A DNA stretch of 64,000 nucleotides, taken from the NCBI GenBank assembly GCA_930633495.1, contig CAKNFJ010000002.1, forward strand, positions 496,001 through 560,000, read 5' to 3'. Position numbers and translations under genes: made by a program. Positions 28,663-36,957 of this stretch are shown piece after piece. Positions within the stretch are counted from its first letter, which is position 1. Each line of letters starts with the position of its first letter. The stretch is from Hyphomicrobiales bacterium. Its GTDB lineage: Bacteria > Pseudomonadota > Alphaproteobacteria > Rhizobiales > Beijerinckiaceae. The notes beneath the pieces are model-generated. The model saw nothing but the letters and a program-made list of their open reading frames with translations, had not been told where the DNA came from and ran no database searches.

Positions 28663-29547
28663 TCAGAAGCCCGGCATCGGAGCGGCGTATTCGAGCTCCT
28701 CTTCATGCCTCTCGACCTGTGCGGGCTCGGGTGCCGGCAGCGCCTCGAGGACCGGCTTGCGCTCCAGGATCATGACCCTATTGAGCTGGGTGCGAGCCCA
28801 GCCTTTGCGCTCGTCATGCTTCTTCACGGTGCCTCGGATCAGCGCTCGTTCGCCGCGCTCCATGGAGAAGGCAGAGGTGATTGTCACGAAGCAGTTCCCG
28901 GCTTTATCGGCCAATTCCGAGATGAAAATCTGCTCCATACGGCCCCCTTTGAACGCTTTTGCCATGAAGCTCGTTCCGCCTCGGCATTCGACCTCGACCT
29001 CGATGCGATCGCCGACAGCACCAACATGTGCGGAGTTTGCGTAGAGCGTCTTCTCTTCGTCCTGGCGCTTGAACGTGTTCCTCACCGCGTCGAGCTGGGC
29101 CTCCGTCAACCCGCCCCATTGAATCGACTTCATCGAGACATCCTGGACGAACTTGTCGTCGCTGGCCTGCATGCGCGCCCAGAGCTCGGGATTGGCGTCG
29201 ATGAAAGCCTGGTGGCCGATCAAGGCATTCGTTTCGCGCTCGACACGCTTGCTCTCACGGGTCGCGGCCGCCTTGCGCTGGCGCGACTCCTTCGCTGCCA
29301 TCTCCGCCTCGGTGTATAGGCGAGCCTGGTCGAATACGACCTTCTCACCATCGCAAACCCGGCAGGGCCTGCGCTTGTTGAAGCGAAATCTGCCTGTGCC
29401 ACCGCAGCTTCGGCAATCAACTTCGACCTCGCCGAACGGCTTTCCGCTGGCTGTTTCGAAAACTTCACCGGTGTGGCGCGTTCCATCCGCGAGGAACCAG
29501 GCCTCGCCGCCAAGCGTCGGATCGTCGGGCTGTGCTTCGGTCGTCAT
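28663..29547 (-). CDS. Hypothetical protein with DnaJ-type zinc finger pair
   Basis: The 294-residue protein has CRSCGGTGRFRF and CRVCDGEK (about residues 45-70), two CxxC pairs of the DnaJ-like zinc type. A charged helix follows (YTEAEMAAKESRQRKAAATR). The C-terminal third (SFMAKAFKGGRMEQIFISEL, then VKKHDERKGWARTQLNRVMI) may be an OB-like fold that binds nucleic acid. It ends in EEELEYAAPMPGF, one of the clearest acidic/Pro tails. It lies between two helicase genes on the same strand. Confidence 0.75.
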   Translation of the reverse strand: MTTEAQPDDPTLGGEAWFLADGTRHTGEVFETASGKPFGEVEVDCRSCGGTGRFRFNKRRPCRVCDGEKVVFDQARLYTEAEMAAKESRQRKAAATRESKRVERETNALIGHQAFIDANPELWARMQASDDKFVQDVSMKSIQWGGLTEAQLDAVRNTFKRQDEEKTLYANSAHVGAVGDRIEVEVECRGGTSFMAKAFKGGRMEQIFISELADKAGNCFVTITSAFSMERGERALIRGTVKKHDERKGWARTQLNRVMILERKPVLEALPAPEPAQVERHEEELEYAAPMPGF

Positions 29548-29589
29548 GTCGCGACCATCTCATGCGAGCATGCATGAAACGAACGGCGA

Positions 29590-31353
29590 CTACGCGACCT
29601 CCAGCTCGCGCTCCTCGACGCCAGCCTCGGGCCCGGCGGGTTTCGGGATTTCAAGCCCGCGGCGCTGTAGCCACGCCTTCGCCATCGCGGTGATGCGACC
29701 CTCGTCCTGCTGGACGAATTCAACCTCGGCGTAAGGGTCGCTGATACCCTTGGCCTGCGCGGCCTTGAGCCCCATGAGCTCCATGATCGCCGGGTCGCTG
29801 CCAGAGTCGCAAAATGTGACGAACGAGTCGATGATTTCGGCCTCTTGACCGTCCCGGTCCAGACGTCCCTCAAGCTGGTGGGTCACCGCGCGGCTCCACG
29901 GAAGCTCGCCGACGACGAGCGTGTTGCAGCAGGCTTGAAGCGAGTCGAGGCCGGCGCCCGACCCGAGCGAGATGATCAGCACACGGGAGTCCCCGCTGAC
30001 GAACGCATCTTCTGACGCATTCTTCTGCTTGGCGCCCTCGCTGCCGGTGTACAGAACAGGCTTGAAACGGGCGAGTTCGCGCTTCCAGATATCGATGACG
30101 TCGCGGTGCCATCCGGCGAGAACGACGCGCTCACGGCCAGATTCGAGCAGCATCGCGACGAGATCGGCGACACCCTTTGCCTTGGCAACGCCTGTGGACT
30201 GCCTCAGCAGCATGTCCAGATCGCGAGCGGCCTTCCCTCGCTCCATGAAGGACCCCGACACCGTCTTGATCGCGAGAGTGCGTGCAAGCGCCTCGACGCG
30301 CTTCTCCTCGCCCTCGTCGTACGGCACCTCGATAGGAACGCGGTTGATGCGATCGCCCACGAGCGCATAAGCCAGCTCAGCACGAACTTCCTCGTCGGCC
30401 TTGGTTCGGCGCAGCATGAGGTGATTTTCGCGAAGGAAGGCTCCAAGCGCGTCGGGATCGCGGACCTTCTGATCGCCGCCGCTGCACCACTCGCGAACGA
30501 ACTCTTCGCGCGTCCCAAGCGGCTTGTCGTTGGGAAAGAGGAAGCTGATGATGTTGAAGATCTCGATGCCGTAGCCGAACACTGGCGTGGCACTGAGGCC
30601 CATCCGATACTCGGCCTTCTTCGAGAACTCCCAGCAGGCTTGCCCCTTGCTGGACTCCCGCCCGCGACGCAGCGACTGGATCTCGTCGTAGATGACGGTC
30701 TTGAACACACCCTCCTTCGCTACAGGGCCCCATCCGAGGATGTTGCTGTAGCGGAAGATCACGACGTCGCAGTCGGTCGGCAGCGAATAGGGCTTGGTGC
30801 TGTCTACGACGTGGACACGCAGGTGCGTGGTTTCCTCTATGCGCCGCTTCCATTGCCGCACCAGATTGGGCTCGACCACAACGGCCGCAGGCAGGGCGCC
30901 GGGGTGCGTGGCTAGGAACGCCATCGCCGGGTGGGTTTTCCCGAGGCCGACGTCGTCCCCGAGCAAGAGGCCCTTCTTGATCCCGAGCAGGCTCATCGCC
31001 TTGCTCTGGTAGCGCCTGATCTCCACGCCCTCCTTCAAACCGGTGAGCGGGCCTGGCTTCCAGTCGGGGAGCAGGATCTGTTCGCAGGCGTCCTTGAGTG
31101 CTTCGAATTCGCGATCCCGCTTTTCGAGGCGAGCCCGGTCCGCCTGAGACATCACCATCGGATAGCGCATCATAAACCAGACCAGCTCGCTGCACTGGGC
31201 CGGCTCGTCGTGGAAACGGAACGCGTCCGATCGTGCGACATCGATGCGGGAGAAGACGCGCTTGAGGCGGCCCACGACATGCGGCTCGACCTTGGTCAGC
31301 TCCCAGCGGCGAGCCTGGGGATTGAAGGCGGCCTCACCGTAGGTCCGGGTCAT
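29590..31353 (-). CDS. SNF2-family helicase
   Basis: The ATG at 31353 overlaps the upstream stop (ATGA), giving 587 residues. SNF2 motifs appear in order: Walker A GLLLGDDVGLGKT (near 130), DExx box TVIYDEIQSLRRG, motif III GLSATPVFGYG, and motif VI THQLEGRLDRDGQ. These enzymes move along double-stranded DNA using ATP. Together with the coupled nuclease it recalls the SNF2 plus VRR-type nuclease pairs of phages. An in-frame TTG two codons earlier is less likely. Confidence 0.93.
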   Translation of the reverse strand: MTRTYGEAAFNPQARRWELTKVEPHVVGRLKRVFSRIDVARSDAFRFHDEPAQCSELVWFMMRYPMVMSQADRARLEKRDREFEALKDACEQILLPDWKPGPLTGLKEGVEIRRYQSKAMSLLGIKKGLLLGDDVGLGKTHPAMAFLATHPGALPAAVVVEPNLVRQWKRRIEETTHLRVHVVDSTKPYSLPTDCDVVIFRYSNILGWGPVAKEGVFKTVIYDEIQSLRRGRESSKGQACWEFSKKAEYRMGLSATPVFGYGIEIFNIISFLFPNDKPLGTREEFVREWCSGGDQKVRDPDALGAFLRENHLMLRRTKADEEVRAELAYALVGDRINRVPIEVPYDEGEEKRVEALARTLAIKTVSGSFMERGKAARDLDMLLRQSTGVAKAKGVADLVAMLLESGRERVVLAGWHRDVIDIWKRELARFKPVLYTGSEGAKQKNASEDAFVSGDSRVLIISLGSGAGLDSLQACCNTLVVGELPWSRAVTHQLEGRLDRDGQEAEIIDSFVTFCDSGSDPAIMELMGLKAAQAKGISDPYAEVEFVQQDEGRITAMAKAWLQRRGLEIPKPAGPEAGVEERELEVA

Positions 31354-31697
31354 AGCCAACCCCTCCCGAGCGAGGCGACATAGCAGGGCTTGCCGTGGAT
31401 CTCGGGCGGAAAGCCCATCGGCACGGCCGTCGCCAGCACGAGCGCCTTGATGCCGTCATGTTGACAGTAGCGCGCGCATTGATCGTAGATCCGGCGCTTC
31501 GCCCCCTTGATCTTCACCTCGACGGCGACGCCACTGATCATGAAGTCGACGATGTCGCCCGGCGCCAGGCGCACTTCGCGCTCGTGCTCGATCTCCTCCT
31601 TCACCAGACACTCGGCGATACGCGCCTGCAGGATTTTCTCATCCGTCAGGGGAAAGCGCCGTGCGTGGAAGAAGGCGACGATAGCTTCGGGGGACAT
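31350..31697 (-). CDS. Small PD-(D/E)XK nuclease-like protein
   Basis: The ATG at 31697 gives 115 residues; the same frame is open further upstream. REVRLAPGDIVDFMISGVAV, followed by EVKIKGAKRR, fits a PD-(D/E)XK core with Asp in GDIVDF and the E-x-K in EVK. The remaining part (QCARYCQHDGIKALVLATAV) is the usual final strand-helix. Its stop overlaps the start of the SNF2 gene (ATGA), so both proteins are made together and may act as a helicase-nuclease pair. Confidence 0.78.
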   Translation of the reverse strand: MSPEAIVAFFHARRFPLTDEKILQARIAECLVKEEIEHEREVRLAPGDIVDFMISGVAVEVKIKGAKRRIYDQCARYCQHDGIKALVLATAVPMGFPPEIHGKPCYVASLGRGWL

Positions 31698-31858
31698 TCT
31701 CAAATCAGTCCTTGTGGCCGAACCAGGTTCTGGATCACACTCGAAGGAATTCAGCACTGATCCTTTGCGACTCTCAAGCTCCGATTGTCCGCTATCCACC
31801 TTCTGGGTTGCATCATCGAGGATCAGACTGGGTCAAGGCTCATATCGGGAGATCGACC

Positions 31859-32299
31859 ATGAACAGCAGCGGATCCACCAGAGGTCGCAGCAGAGCTCCG
31901 ATGTCCCATCGCCGGTTCAGCGAGTTGATTGAGGAAGTCTCGATCCAGACGGAGTCGCGACTGCCCTTCCACCTGCTCGGCTTCGATTTTGAGGCGGTCG
32001 TGGTCCCCCCGGAGGGCAACGGCGCCATGATCCCGGACGACGACGAGACGCTCATCTCCTTCCAGCAAGCCGAGGACGCCGATGAGGACGATCCGTTTGG
32101 TAATGACCTGGATGAGGACGAGACCGATCTGACGCTTCCGGTCTATCTCGCCTGCGATCCGGTCGGCGGTGTGCAGGTTGTCGGCCTGCACCGGGACGGG
32201 TCGATCACCCAGTCGAGCAGCTTCGACTGGCGCGACTATGACGGCATCACGAAGGAGATGCTGGCCCAGCTGGACTTGGTCTCAACAGACCTCCACTAG
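31859..32299 (+). CDS. Acidic hypothetical protein
   Basis: The start ATG 31859 has GGGAG seven bases upstream, giving 146 residues. The N-terminus is basic (NSSGSTRGRSRAPMSHRRF), the middle extremely acidic (EDADEDDPFGNDLDEDETD). The end is a strand-rich piece (PVYLACDPVGGVQVVGLHRD). Acidic small proteins of mobile elements can mimic DNA, but nothing specific supports this. It overlaps the convergent gene by four bases. Confidence 0.65.
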   Translation: MNSSGSTRGRSRAPMSHRRFSELIEEVSIQTESRLPFHLLGFDFEAVVVPPEGNGAMIPDDDETLISFQQAEDADEDDPFGNDLDEDETDLTLPVYLACDPVGGVQVVGLHRDGSITQSSSFDWRDYDGITKEMLAQLDLVSTDLH

Positions 32300-32823
32300 A
32301 AGCCTGGCATCATCGGAGCGGGCCGCATCTCGTCCCGCTCCTGCAGCATCGCTTCGGCGATCACCAACGAGACATGCGGCCACTCCACAGCGAGATCGAC
32401 CGTCTTCAGCCGCCCGGAGGCCCCTGCGAAGGTTTCGGTGACGATCCCGCACAGCTCCCCCTCCAGCCATGCGTCGTGGCTCTCCAGCGCTTTCCTGGCC
32501 TCATCCATCAGATTGTCGGCATCAGCGCCCGCCGGCGCACGCCACCAGGCGTCAGCGGCCTCGCCAGGGCCAGCAATCGCATAGCGCCCCTGCGACCTCA
32601 CCAGCCCAACGGAAAGCCCATCGGCAGCGTCTGCGATATGCCCCCGCTTGGACGTCGGACCGAAGAAATGCATCGGCGGCCACGGATCAAAAGCGAGATA
32701 GCGCACGACGATCCGGTCGCCGTCGTCGCTCACGCGCAGGCTGCCCGCCACGGGCTCGTAAGCCGTGTCGATCCCGAGATCCCGGTAATCTGCCTGCTCG
32801 AATGCGCCGGCGGCCGCAGCCAT
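32296..32823 (-). CDS. Hypothetical protein ending in APMMPGF
   Basis: The ATG at 32823 has GAGGA eight bases upstream, giving 175 residues. The sequence is mixed alpha/beta (VRYLAFDPWPPMHFFGPTSK, then DLAVEWPHVSLVIAEAMLQE). The last 15 residues, QERDEMRPAPMMPGF, form a strong acidic then proline-rich tail. Its leader and first ten codons are duplicated at 33688-33788. No family recognised. Confidence 0.7.
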   Translation of the reverse strand: MAAAAGAFEQADYRDLGIDTAYEPVAGSLRVSDDGDRIVVRYLAFDPWPPMHFFGPTSKRGHIADAADGLSVGLVRSQGRYAIAGPGEAADAWWRAPAGADADNLMDEARKALESHDAWLEGELCGIVTETFAGASGRLKTVDLAVEWPHVSLVIAEAMLQERDEMRPAPMMPGF

Positions 32824-32893
32824 TTCGTATCGTCCTCTGGAGTCGCTTGATACGAGGACGATCCTATGGCGGGACGAATGCGACAACCTCAGG
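32798..32893. repeat. Duplicated leader region, copy 1
   Basis: About 95 bp covering the first codons and the upstream region of the 32296-32823 gene closely match 33688-33788. Shared words include GCGCCGGCGG, GGACGATCCTA and GACGAATGCGACAACCT. It probably carries the promoter of that gene. Confidence 0.75.
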
Positions 32894-32932
32894 CGCCGGA
32901 CGAGCGCGGCGGAGAAGGTCTCGCCCCAGCCT

Positions 32933-33670
32933 TCAAATGCGAGGAGCAGGGGCAGCTGCGCGGTCGACCAGCATCTGCTCGGCGATCGCGGGGAAATCGA
33001 GATTCCGGCGGTGCGCTTCCTCGATCAGCGTGAAAGCCAGGTGGAAGAGGCCGATCTCGGGGTCATCCTCGTCGACGATGTCGGCGAACTGGGTGTGGAT
33101 CGCGACAGCAGCGGCCCCGGCTCGCGTGCTGGCTTCAGTGGGCGCAAGCAGCTCGCGGTCGAAGCCGAGATCCCCTAACGCCGGCGGGGCCCGGCCGGTG
33201 ATGGTCTCGTAGTCGCATGAGATCGCATCCAGGACGTGCTGCAGGTTCACGTTGTTAGCGCGAGCGAAGTCGAGCATCGAGCCCAGGACGTTTTGAAGCG
33301 CGAGCGAAACGTCGCCGTTCTCATGTCGAGCAATGAGGTTGTGCAGACGCAGGGTCTCACCAGCGACCACATCCGGGCCAAGGCGCGCCTTGCCGAAATG
33401 CGCCATCGGCAACGTCTCCGGCTTGCCGGCGTGGATCTCGGCGAAGTCGCCGTAGCGAGCGCGATCGGGCTCGATCGCGATGCCGGTGTAAGGATCTCGG
33501 TGTTGGCGGTGGACAAGGCCCGCGGCGAGTGGCCCGGGTTCGCGAAACATCACCAACGTCGCCGCGGCGAGGACATCCGTCGCCTCGACTTCGACCTCGA
33601 TGACTTGGTCTGCAGCGGCCACCGTCATCGGGCCAGGGATATGGCGCTCACGGATCAGAAAAAGGGGCAT
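32933..33670 (-). CDS. Hypothetical protein, 245 residues
   Basis: The ATG at 33670 has GAGGA six bases upstream. The N-terminal half is strand-rich (DQVIEVEVEATDVLAAATLV) and the C-terminal half helical with acidic turns (QFADIVDEDDPEIGLFHLAF). The tail DRAAAPAPRI resembles DEDAAPAPRL at the right end of the window. Its leader is a copy of the leader of the neighbouring gene at 32296-32823, including a stub of that gene's coding start. Confidence 0.7.
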   Translation of the reverse strand: MPLFLIRERHIPGPMTVAAADQVIEVEVEATDVLAAATLVMFREPGPLAAGLVHRQHRDPYTGIAIEPDRARYGDFAEIHAGKPETLPMAHFGKARLGPDVVAGETLRLHNLIARHENGDVSLALQNVLGSMLDFARANNVNLQHVLDAISCDYETITGRAPPALGDLGFDRELLAPTEASTRAGAAAVAIHTQFADIVDEDDPEIGLFHLAFTLIEEAHRRNLDFPAIAEQMLVDRAAAPAPRI

Positions 33671-33687
33671 GCAAATCCTCGTGGGCT

Positions 33688-33788
33688 CTAAGCTCGAAGG
33701 CGCCGGCGGACGCGGTCATTTCCTGTCGTCCGCTGGAGCCGCCTGATCCGGGGACGATCCTACGGCGCGACGAATGCGACAACCTTCA
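33688..33788. repeat. Duplicated leader region, copy 2, with gene stub
   Basis: This copy matches 32798-32893. Read on the minus strand it still holds a start-like ATG followed by codons for TASAGAFEL, matching AAAAGAFEQ at the start of the 32296-32823 gene. The stub then runs into the leader of the 32933-33670 gene. It overlaps the stop of the gene at 33786-34337. Confidence 0.75.
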
Positions 33789-34337
33789 GGCGCGGCCCGT
33801 AGCGAGTTCGGGGGAGGCGGCCTCATCCTTCTTGGGCTGGCGCGGGAAAGCGCAGAGCGAGAACTCCTCGATAACGGCTGCGGCGCAGAACCAAGCGAAG
33901 ATCCCGCCACCGAGGCCGGCGAAAGCTCCGAGCGAAATCAAGGCTGTCAGGACAAGACCCCAAATTCGCGCTCGAAAGCGATTGACGCGGAAATGAACCG
34001 CCGCCTTGAGGTAAAGTTGGTGCTTGGCGTCCGTCCATTCGCCTTGGGCATCCCGCATCTGCACGCGAATACGCCTGGCGAAGGAGAACGCGGTCACAAG
34101 GGTCGCAAGGCCGATCATCAGCGAGGCCGATGCGATCGCAGCCCAGCGCGGCAATACATCGCTGAGATGAACAGCGATGTAGATCATGAAAATCCAGTAG
34201 GTCGCCGTGCTCAGCAGAACGAATCCGATCTGCACCGTCGGCAGGGACACACCCGCGCGCTCCTGAACCACCGCGATGGCTTGATCAGCCCGGTTCACGA
34301 GCCAAGCGTCCAGGTAACCGAGCATCGAGTTAGCCAT
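33786..34337 (-). CDS. Membrane protein, paralogue of the next gene
   Basis: The 183-residue protein has four hydrophobic segments (for example VQIGFVLLSTATYWIFMIYI and AAIASASLMIGLATLVTAF). A loop GEWTDAKHQLYLKAAV and an end CAFPRQPKK are shared with the protein at 34353-34886. AAGGAATC precedes the ATG. It probably sits in the inner membrane. Its function is unknown. Confidence 0.7.
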   Translation of the reverse strand: MANSMLGYLDAWLVNRADQAIAVVQERAGVSLPTVQIGFVLLSTATYWIFMIYIAVHLSDVLPRWAAIASASLMIGLATLVTAFSFARRIRVQMRDAQGEWTDAKHQLYLKAAVHFRVNRFRARIWGLVLTALISLGAFAGLGGGIFAWFCAAAVIEEFSLCAFPRQPKKDEAASPELATGRA

Positions 34338-34352
34338 CGCGATTCCTTTCGA

Positions 34353-34886
34353 TCAGCCGGCGGCCGGCGAGGGCGAAAGCTGATGCTCCGTCCGCTTGGT
34401 CGGCGTCCGCGGAAAGGCGCAGGCGAAATACATGTTTGCCAGGAGGCTGAGCATGATCGGGACCATGAGCGAGTATTCCCCTCCGAGCAGCAGCCAGGAC
34501 ACCATCGAGGGCGGCGTCAAACAGAGGGCTACCACGCGGAGAAATGCCTGGTTTTCACGATTGTAGACAGCGATCCCCGCGTACTTTCGGGTTTTCGCCT
34601 CCGTCCATTCGCCGCGAATGTCGGCGAGATAACGGCACGCCAGCTTCTTCCAGCCGAGCACGGTGATGAAGACCCCGAATGCAAGCGGCACGATGTTCCA
34701 GACCGTCAGACCGAGCAAAACCCAAGCGACGGTCGCAAACAGGAGAAACAAGGCGATCAGCGAGGTCAGGCCGATGAGAAGCACCGTCGGCAAGCTGATG
34801 CCGTGCTTGGTCTGGAGGTCGCCAACAAAGGCATCCGCCTCGTAGATGAGGAAGGTGTCGGCGGACTTGAAGGAAATGTTTCTCAT
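34353..34886 (-). CDS. Membrane protein, paralogue of the previous gene
   Basis: The start at ATG 34886 (177 residues) is preferred over an upstream ATG at 34922. Hydrophobic segments include TVLLIGLTSLIALFLLFATV and WLLLGGEYSLMVPIMLSLL. GEWTEAKTRKYAGIAV and CAFPRTPTK align with GEWTDAKHQLYLKAAV and CAFPRQPKK of its neighbour, showing a tandem duplication. It ends SPSPAAG. Function unknown. Confidence 0.68.
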   Translation of the reverse strand: MRNISFKSADTFLIYEADAFVGDLQTKHGISLPTVLLIGLTSLIALFLLFATVAWVLLGLTVWNIVPLAFGVFITVLGWKKLACRYLADIRGEWTEAKTRKYAGIAVYNRENQAFLRVVALCLTPPSMVSWLLLGGEYSLMVPIMLSLLANMYFACAFPRTPTKRTEHQLSPSPAAG

Positions 34887-34966
34887 ACGCAAAGGATGGG
34901 CCGACTTGATCTCCGATGGCAACCCTCAACCAGCGCCCATCCACCACCTGAAAGGGCCCGCGACGC

Positions 34967-35524
34967 TTACGGCCTGGAGGTCGCGAGCAACGGATGCGCA
35001 ACCCCGGAAGCGTCGATACCTGCGGCCTTGAGGGCGTCGCGGATCTGGTCGGACGTCACCCGAATTGCCTTCATTGTTGCCTGCTCTTCGCTCACCGCCA
35101 TCTGCGTGTGGAACATCGGAATCGAGCTCAGGACGCCCACCATGAGGATCAGCAACATCAGGTGGTCGCGCAAAGGCTTGCCATACCTGCTTTCCCACGC
35201 CCAGAGAGCCATGACAGCCAAGAGAGACAGCGCGGGTATAGCAATCGCCCAGACGGTGCTCCCCATCAGTCGACCGATGAATTCCTTGTCGAGCGACTCA
35301 TACGGAGCAGCCATCATCTCGACGACCCGCTTCGCCGGCAGGGCCTCGTAGTAGACGGAATAATTCCACGGCAGAAGGCCATACTCGCCCCAGACGTACC
35401 AGAACCCATAGACCACGAGGGCCAGAACCGGGACGAAGAAACAGAGGATCCACATCAGGTCGGTGCGTTTCATGCGGCGGACCCGCTTGTCTTCCGCGGG
35501 CTGGATGTCGGTGATCGCTGTCAT
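34967..35524 (-). CDS. Three-pass membrane protein
   Basis: The 185-residue protein has segments LMWILCFFVPVLALVVYGFW, TVWAIAIPALSLLAVMALWA and LMLLILMVGVLSSIP. A periplasmic loop sits between the first two (YYEALPAKRVVEMMAAPYES). GAGGCATC precedes the ATG. The helical C-terminus (TSDQIRDALKAAGIDASG) is soluble. No family recognised. It belongs to a run of small membrane genes on this strand. Confidence 0.68.
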   Translation of the reverse strand: MTAITDIQPAEDKRVRRMKRTDLMWILCFFVPVLALVVYGFWYVWGEYGLLPWNYSVYYEALPAKRVVEMMAAPYESLDKEFIGRLMGSTVWAIAIPALSLLAVMALWAWESRYGKPLRDHLMLLILMVGVLSSIPMFHTQMAVSEEQATMKAIRVTSDQIRDALKAAGIDASGVAHPLLATSRP

Positions 35525-35616
35525 GATGCCTCACAAGATCAAAATGGTCGGAGATCGATCTCCGATCGCACGATTCTTTGGCGACAGCATCGCCTGAATG
35601 GAACGATGGTGCAATT

Positions 35617-36132
35617 CTATCGAGGAATGTCGTTCTCGCCGCTGACGCTCGCAACACGCGCCCTTAGCCGCGCGGTCATCGCCACAAGCGTTTTGAGGCG
35701 ATGCGGTGTTCCATCCCCGACAACACCATAGCTTCGGATGACGTACCAGCCGGCCTTCGAGGGCTGCACCAGCGGCGGCATGCTGTGCGGGTTAGCCTCG
35801 GCGAAGGCTGCAAGATAGTCCTTGATAACCTGGGACGGGTCGAGCCTCTTCGGCGGCGCTGGGGCTGCATCAACCAATTTCATGATCTGCCCCCTTGGCG
35901 GAACCTCACTGGCTGGCCCGCGGAGATCTTGCTCACGCCGCTCAATTTGCCTTGCGATTGCGTTCGTGACCGCGGCCTGGATGGCCAACTCGATCGTGTC
36001 ACCGAATTCGGTACGCCCGAGACCAGCGCTAGCGCCCCAGCGGCCGTCCACGGTCCTCCAGAATGTGACCGAATAGCAGGGGCGCTGCGTCTCCTCGGCG
36101 AGGCGCTCATAGCTTTCAACGATCGTGGCCAT
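35617..36132 (-). CDS. Hypothetical protein, 171 residues
   Basis: The N-terminal part (RPCYSVTFWRTVDGRWGASA) looks like a small beta domain, then a helix with TIELAIQAAVTNAIARQIER. The C-terminal part (GWYVIRSYGVVGDGTPHRLK) is again strand-rich. No signal peptide. It follows the pilin terminator, so it is probably transcribed from its own promoter. Family unknown. Confidence 0.65.
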   Translation of the reverse strand: MATIVESYERLAEETQRPCYSVTFWRTVDGRWGASAGLGRTEFGDTIELAIQAAVTNAIARQIERREQDLRGPASEVPPRGQIMKLVDAAPAPPKRLDPSQVIKDYLAAFAEANPHSMPPLVQPSKAGWYVIRSYGVVGDGTPHRLKTLVAMTARLRARVASVSGENDIPR

Positions 36133-36151
36133 CGTGCCCCTACCTCCCCAT

Positions 36152-36186
36152 AAAAAAAAGGCGGAGAGCAGCGCCCTCCGCCTTTT
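36152..36186 (-). terminator. Rho-independent terminator after the pilin gene
   Basis: AAAAGGCGGAG (36156-36166) pairs with CTCCGCCTTTT (36176-36186). Read on the minus strand, the 11-bp GC-rich stem is followed by a run of eight T. It lies 20 bases after the pilS-like stop. Confidence 0.9.
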
Positions 36187-36205
36187 GCACTTCTGGAGAA
36201 GCCGA

Positions 36206-36781
36206 TCAGCCGGCGACGGTCCAGGCCATCGTGGTGGTGCCGCTGGTGCCGCAGCCGTTCTGGGCGTTGGCCGGGGTGAAGGGCGGCGGGGTGGTGGTCG
36301 AAGCGGTGGCGCCGCCGATCACGAGGCCGACGATCGCGCGGCCCATGTCCATGGTCGCGAGCTTCTGGCAGGCCTCGGCCGGAACACCGGTGAACGAGAC
36401 ATAGAAGCCGGAGTCGGTGCCGCCGCCGGTGTTGGTCGGCAGGACGGTCACGGTGCCGTTGAAGGCGTGACGCAGCGCGCCGCCGCCGGCGTTCATCTTG
36501 GCCGGCAGGGTGTTGGCGATGGTCGAGTTCTGCAGCCCGGTGAAGCCGGCGGCGCCGGCGTAGGTCGAGCGGATGTTCTGCTGGATGGTCGCGAGCTGGC
36601 TTGCGGATTCAGCGACACGGCTGTTGGTGCTGGCATTCTGGTAGAGCAGCATCGCGCCGGCGACGACCAGCATCAGCAGGCCGAGCACGGCGGCGGCTTC
36701 GATGAGGGAAAGGCCGCGACGAACGCGGCGAGCGGTGGCTCGTGCGCGGACCTTGAACGAGTTGGCAGTGATCGACGTCAT
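36206..36781 (-). CDS. pilS: PilS-like type IVb prepilin
   Basis: The 191-residue protein starts at ATG 36781 with GGAG upstream. After a basic leader (ATARRVRRG) comes the cleavage site RRG|LSLIEAA and a hydrophobic helix (AAAVLGLLMLVVAGAMLLYQ). Glu28 is the conserved Glu at position 5 of the mature pilin. Two late cysteines (EACQKL and NGCGTSG) can form the D-loop disulfide. It resembles IncI thin-pilus PilS and TcpA-type pilins. No other pil genes are in the window, so the assembly machinery must lie elsewhere. Confidence 0.85.
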   Translation of the reverse strand: MTSITANSFKVRARATARRVRRGLSLIEAAAVLGLLMLVVAGAMLLYQNASTNSRVAESASQLATIQQNIRSTYAGAAGFTGLQNSTIANTLPAKMNAGGGALRHAFNGTVTVLPTNTGGGTDSGFYVSFTGVPAEACQKLATMDMGRAIVGLVIGGATASTTTPPPFTPANAQNGCGTSGTTTMAWTVAG

Positions 36782-36921
36782 CTGCTGGGTCTCCTGGTTG
36801 AACAAGCGGCGTCCGCGTGGAGCCGATCCTTACGAATCCATGCCAATCCAGCGCGGCCATGAAGGACGCATTGAATAAGCAGGCCACATTCAAGGAGTGT
36901 CAACCAGATTCTAACGATATT

Positions 36922-36957
36922 TGAAGGACTGAGCTTCCGTTGCGGCTCAGTCCTTCA
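36922..36957 (-). terminator. 13-bp perfect hairpin overlapping the AAA ATPase stop
   Basis: TGAAGGACTGAGC (36922-36934) pairs with GCTCAGTCCTTCA (36945-36957), loop 10 bases. The stop codon of the ATPase gene (36955-36957) is inside the stem. There is no T-run, so termination is plausible but not certain. Confidence 0.65.

Noticed and set aside
33774..35351. 525-codon plus-strand frame across the small membrane genes
   Set aside because: It covers three minus-strand genes with good ribosome sites and membrane segments. Its own sequence is rich in Arg, Gln and His and has no domain.
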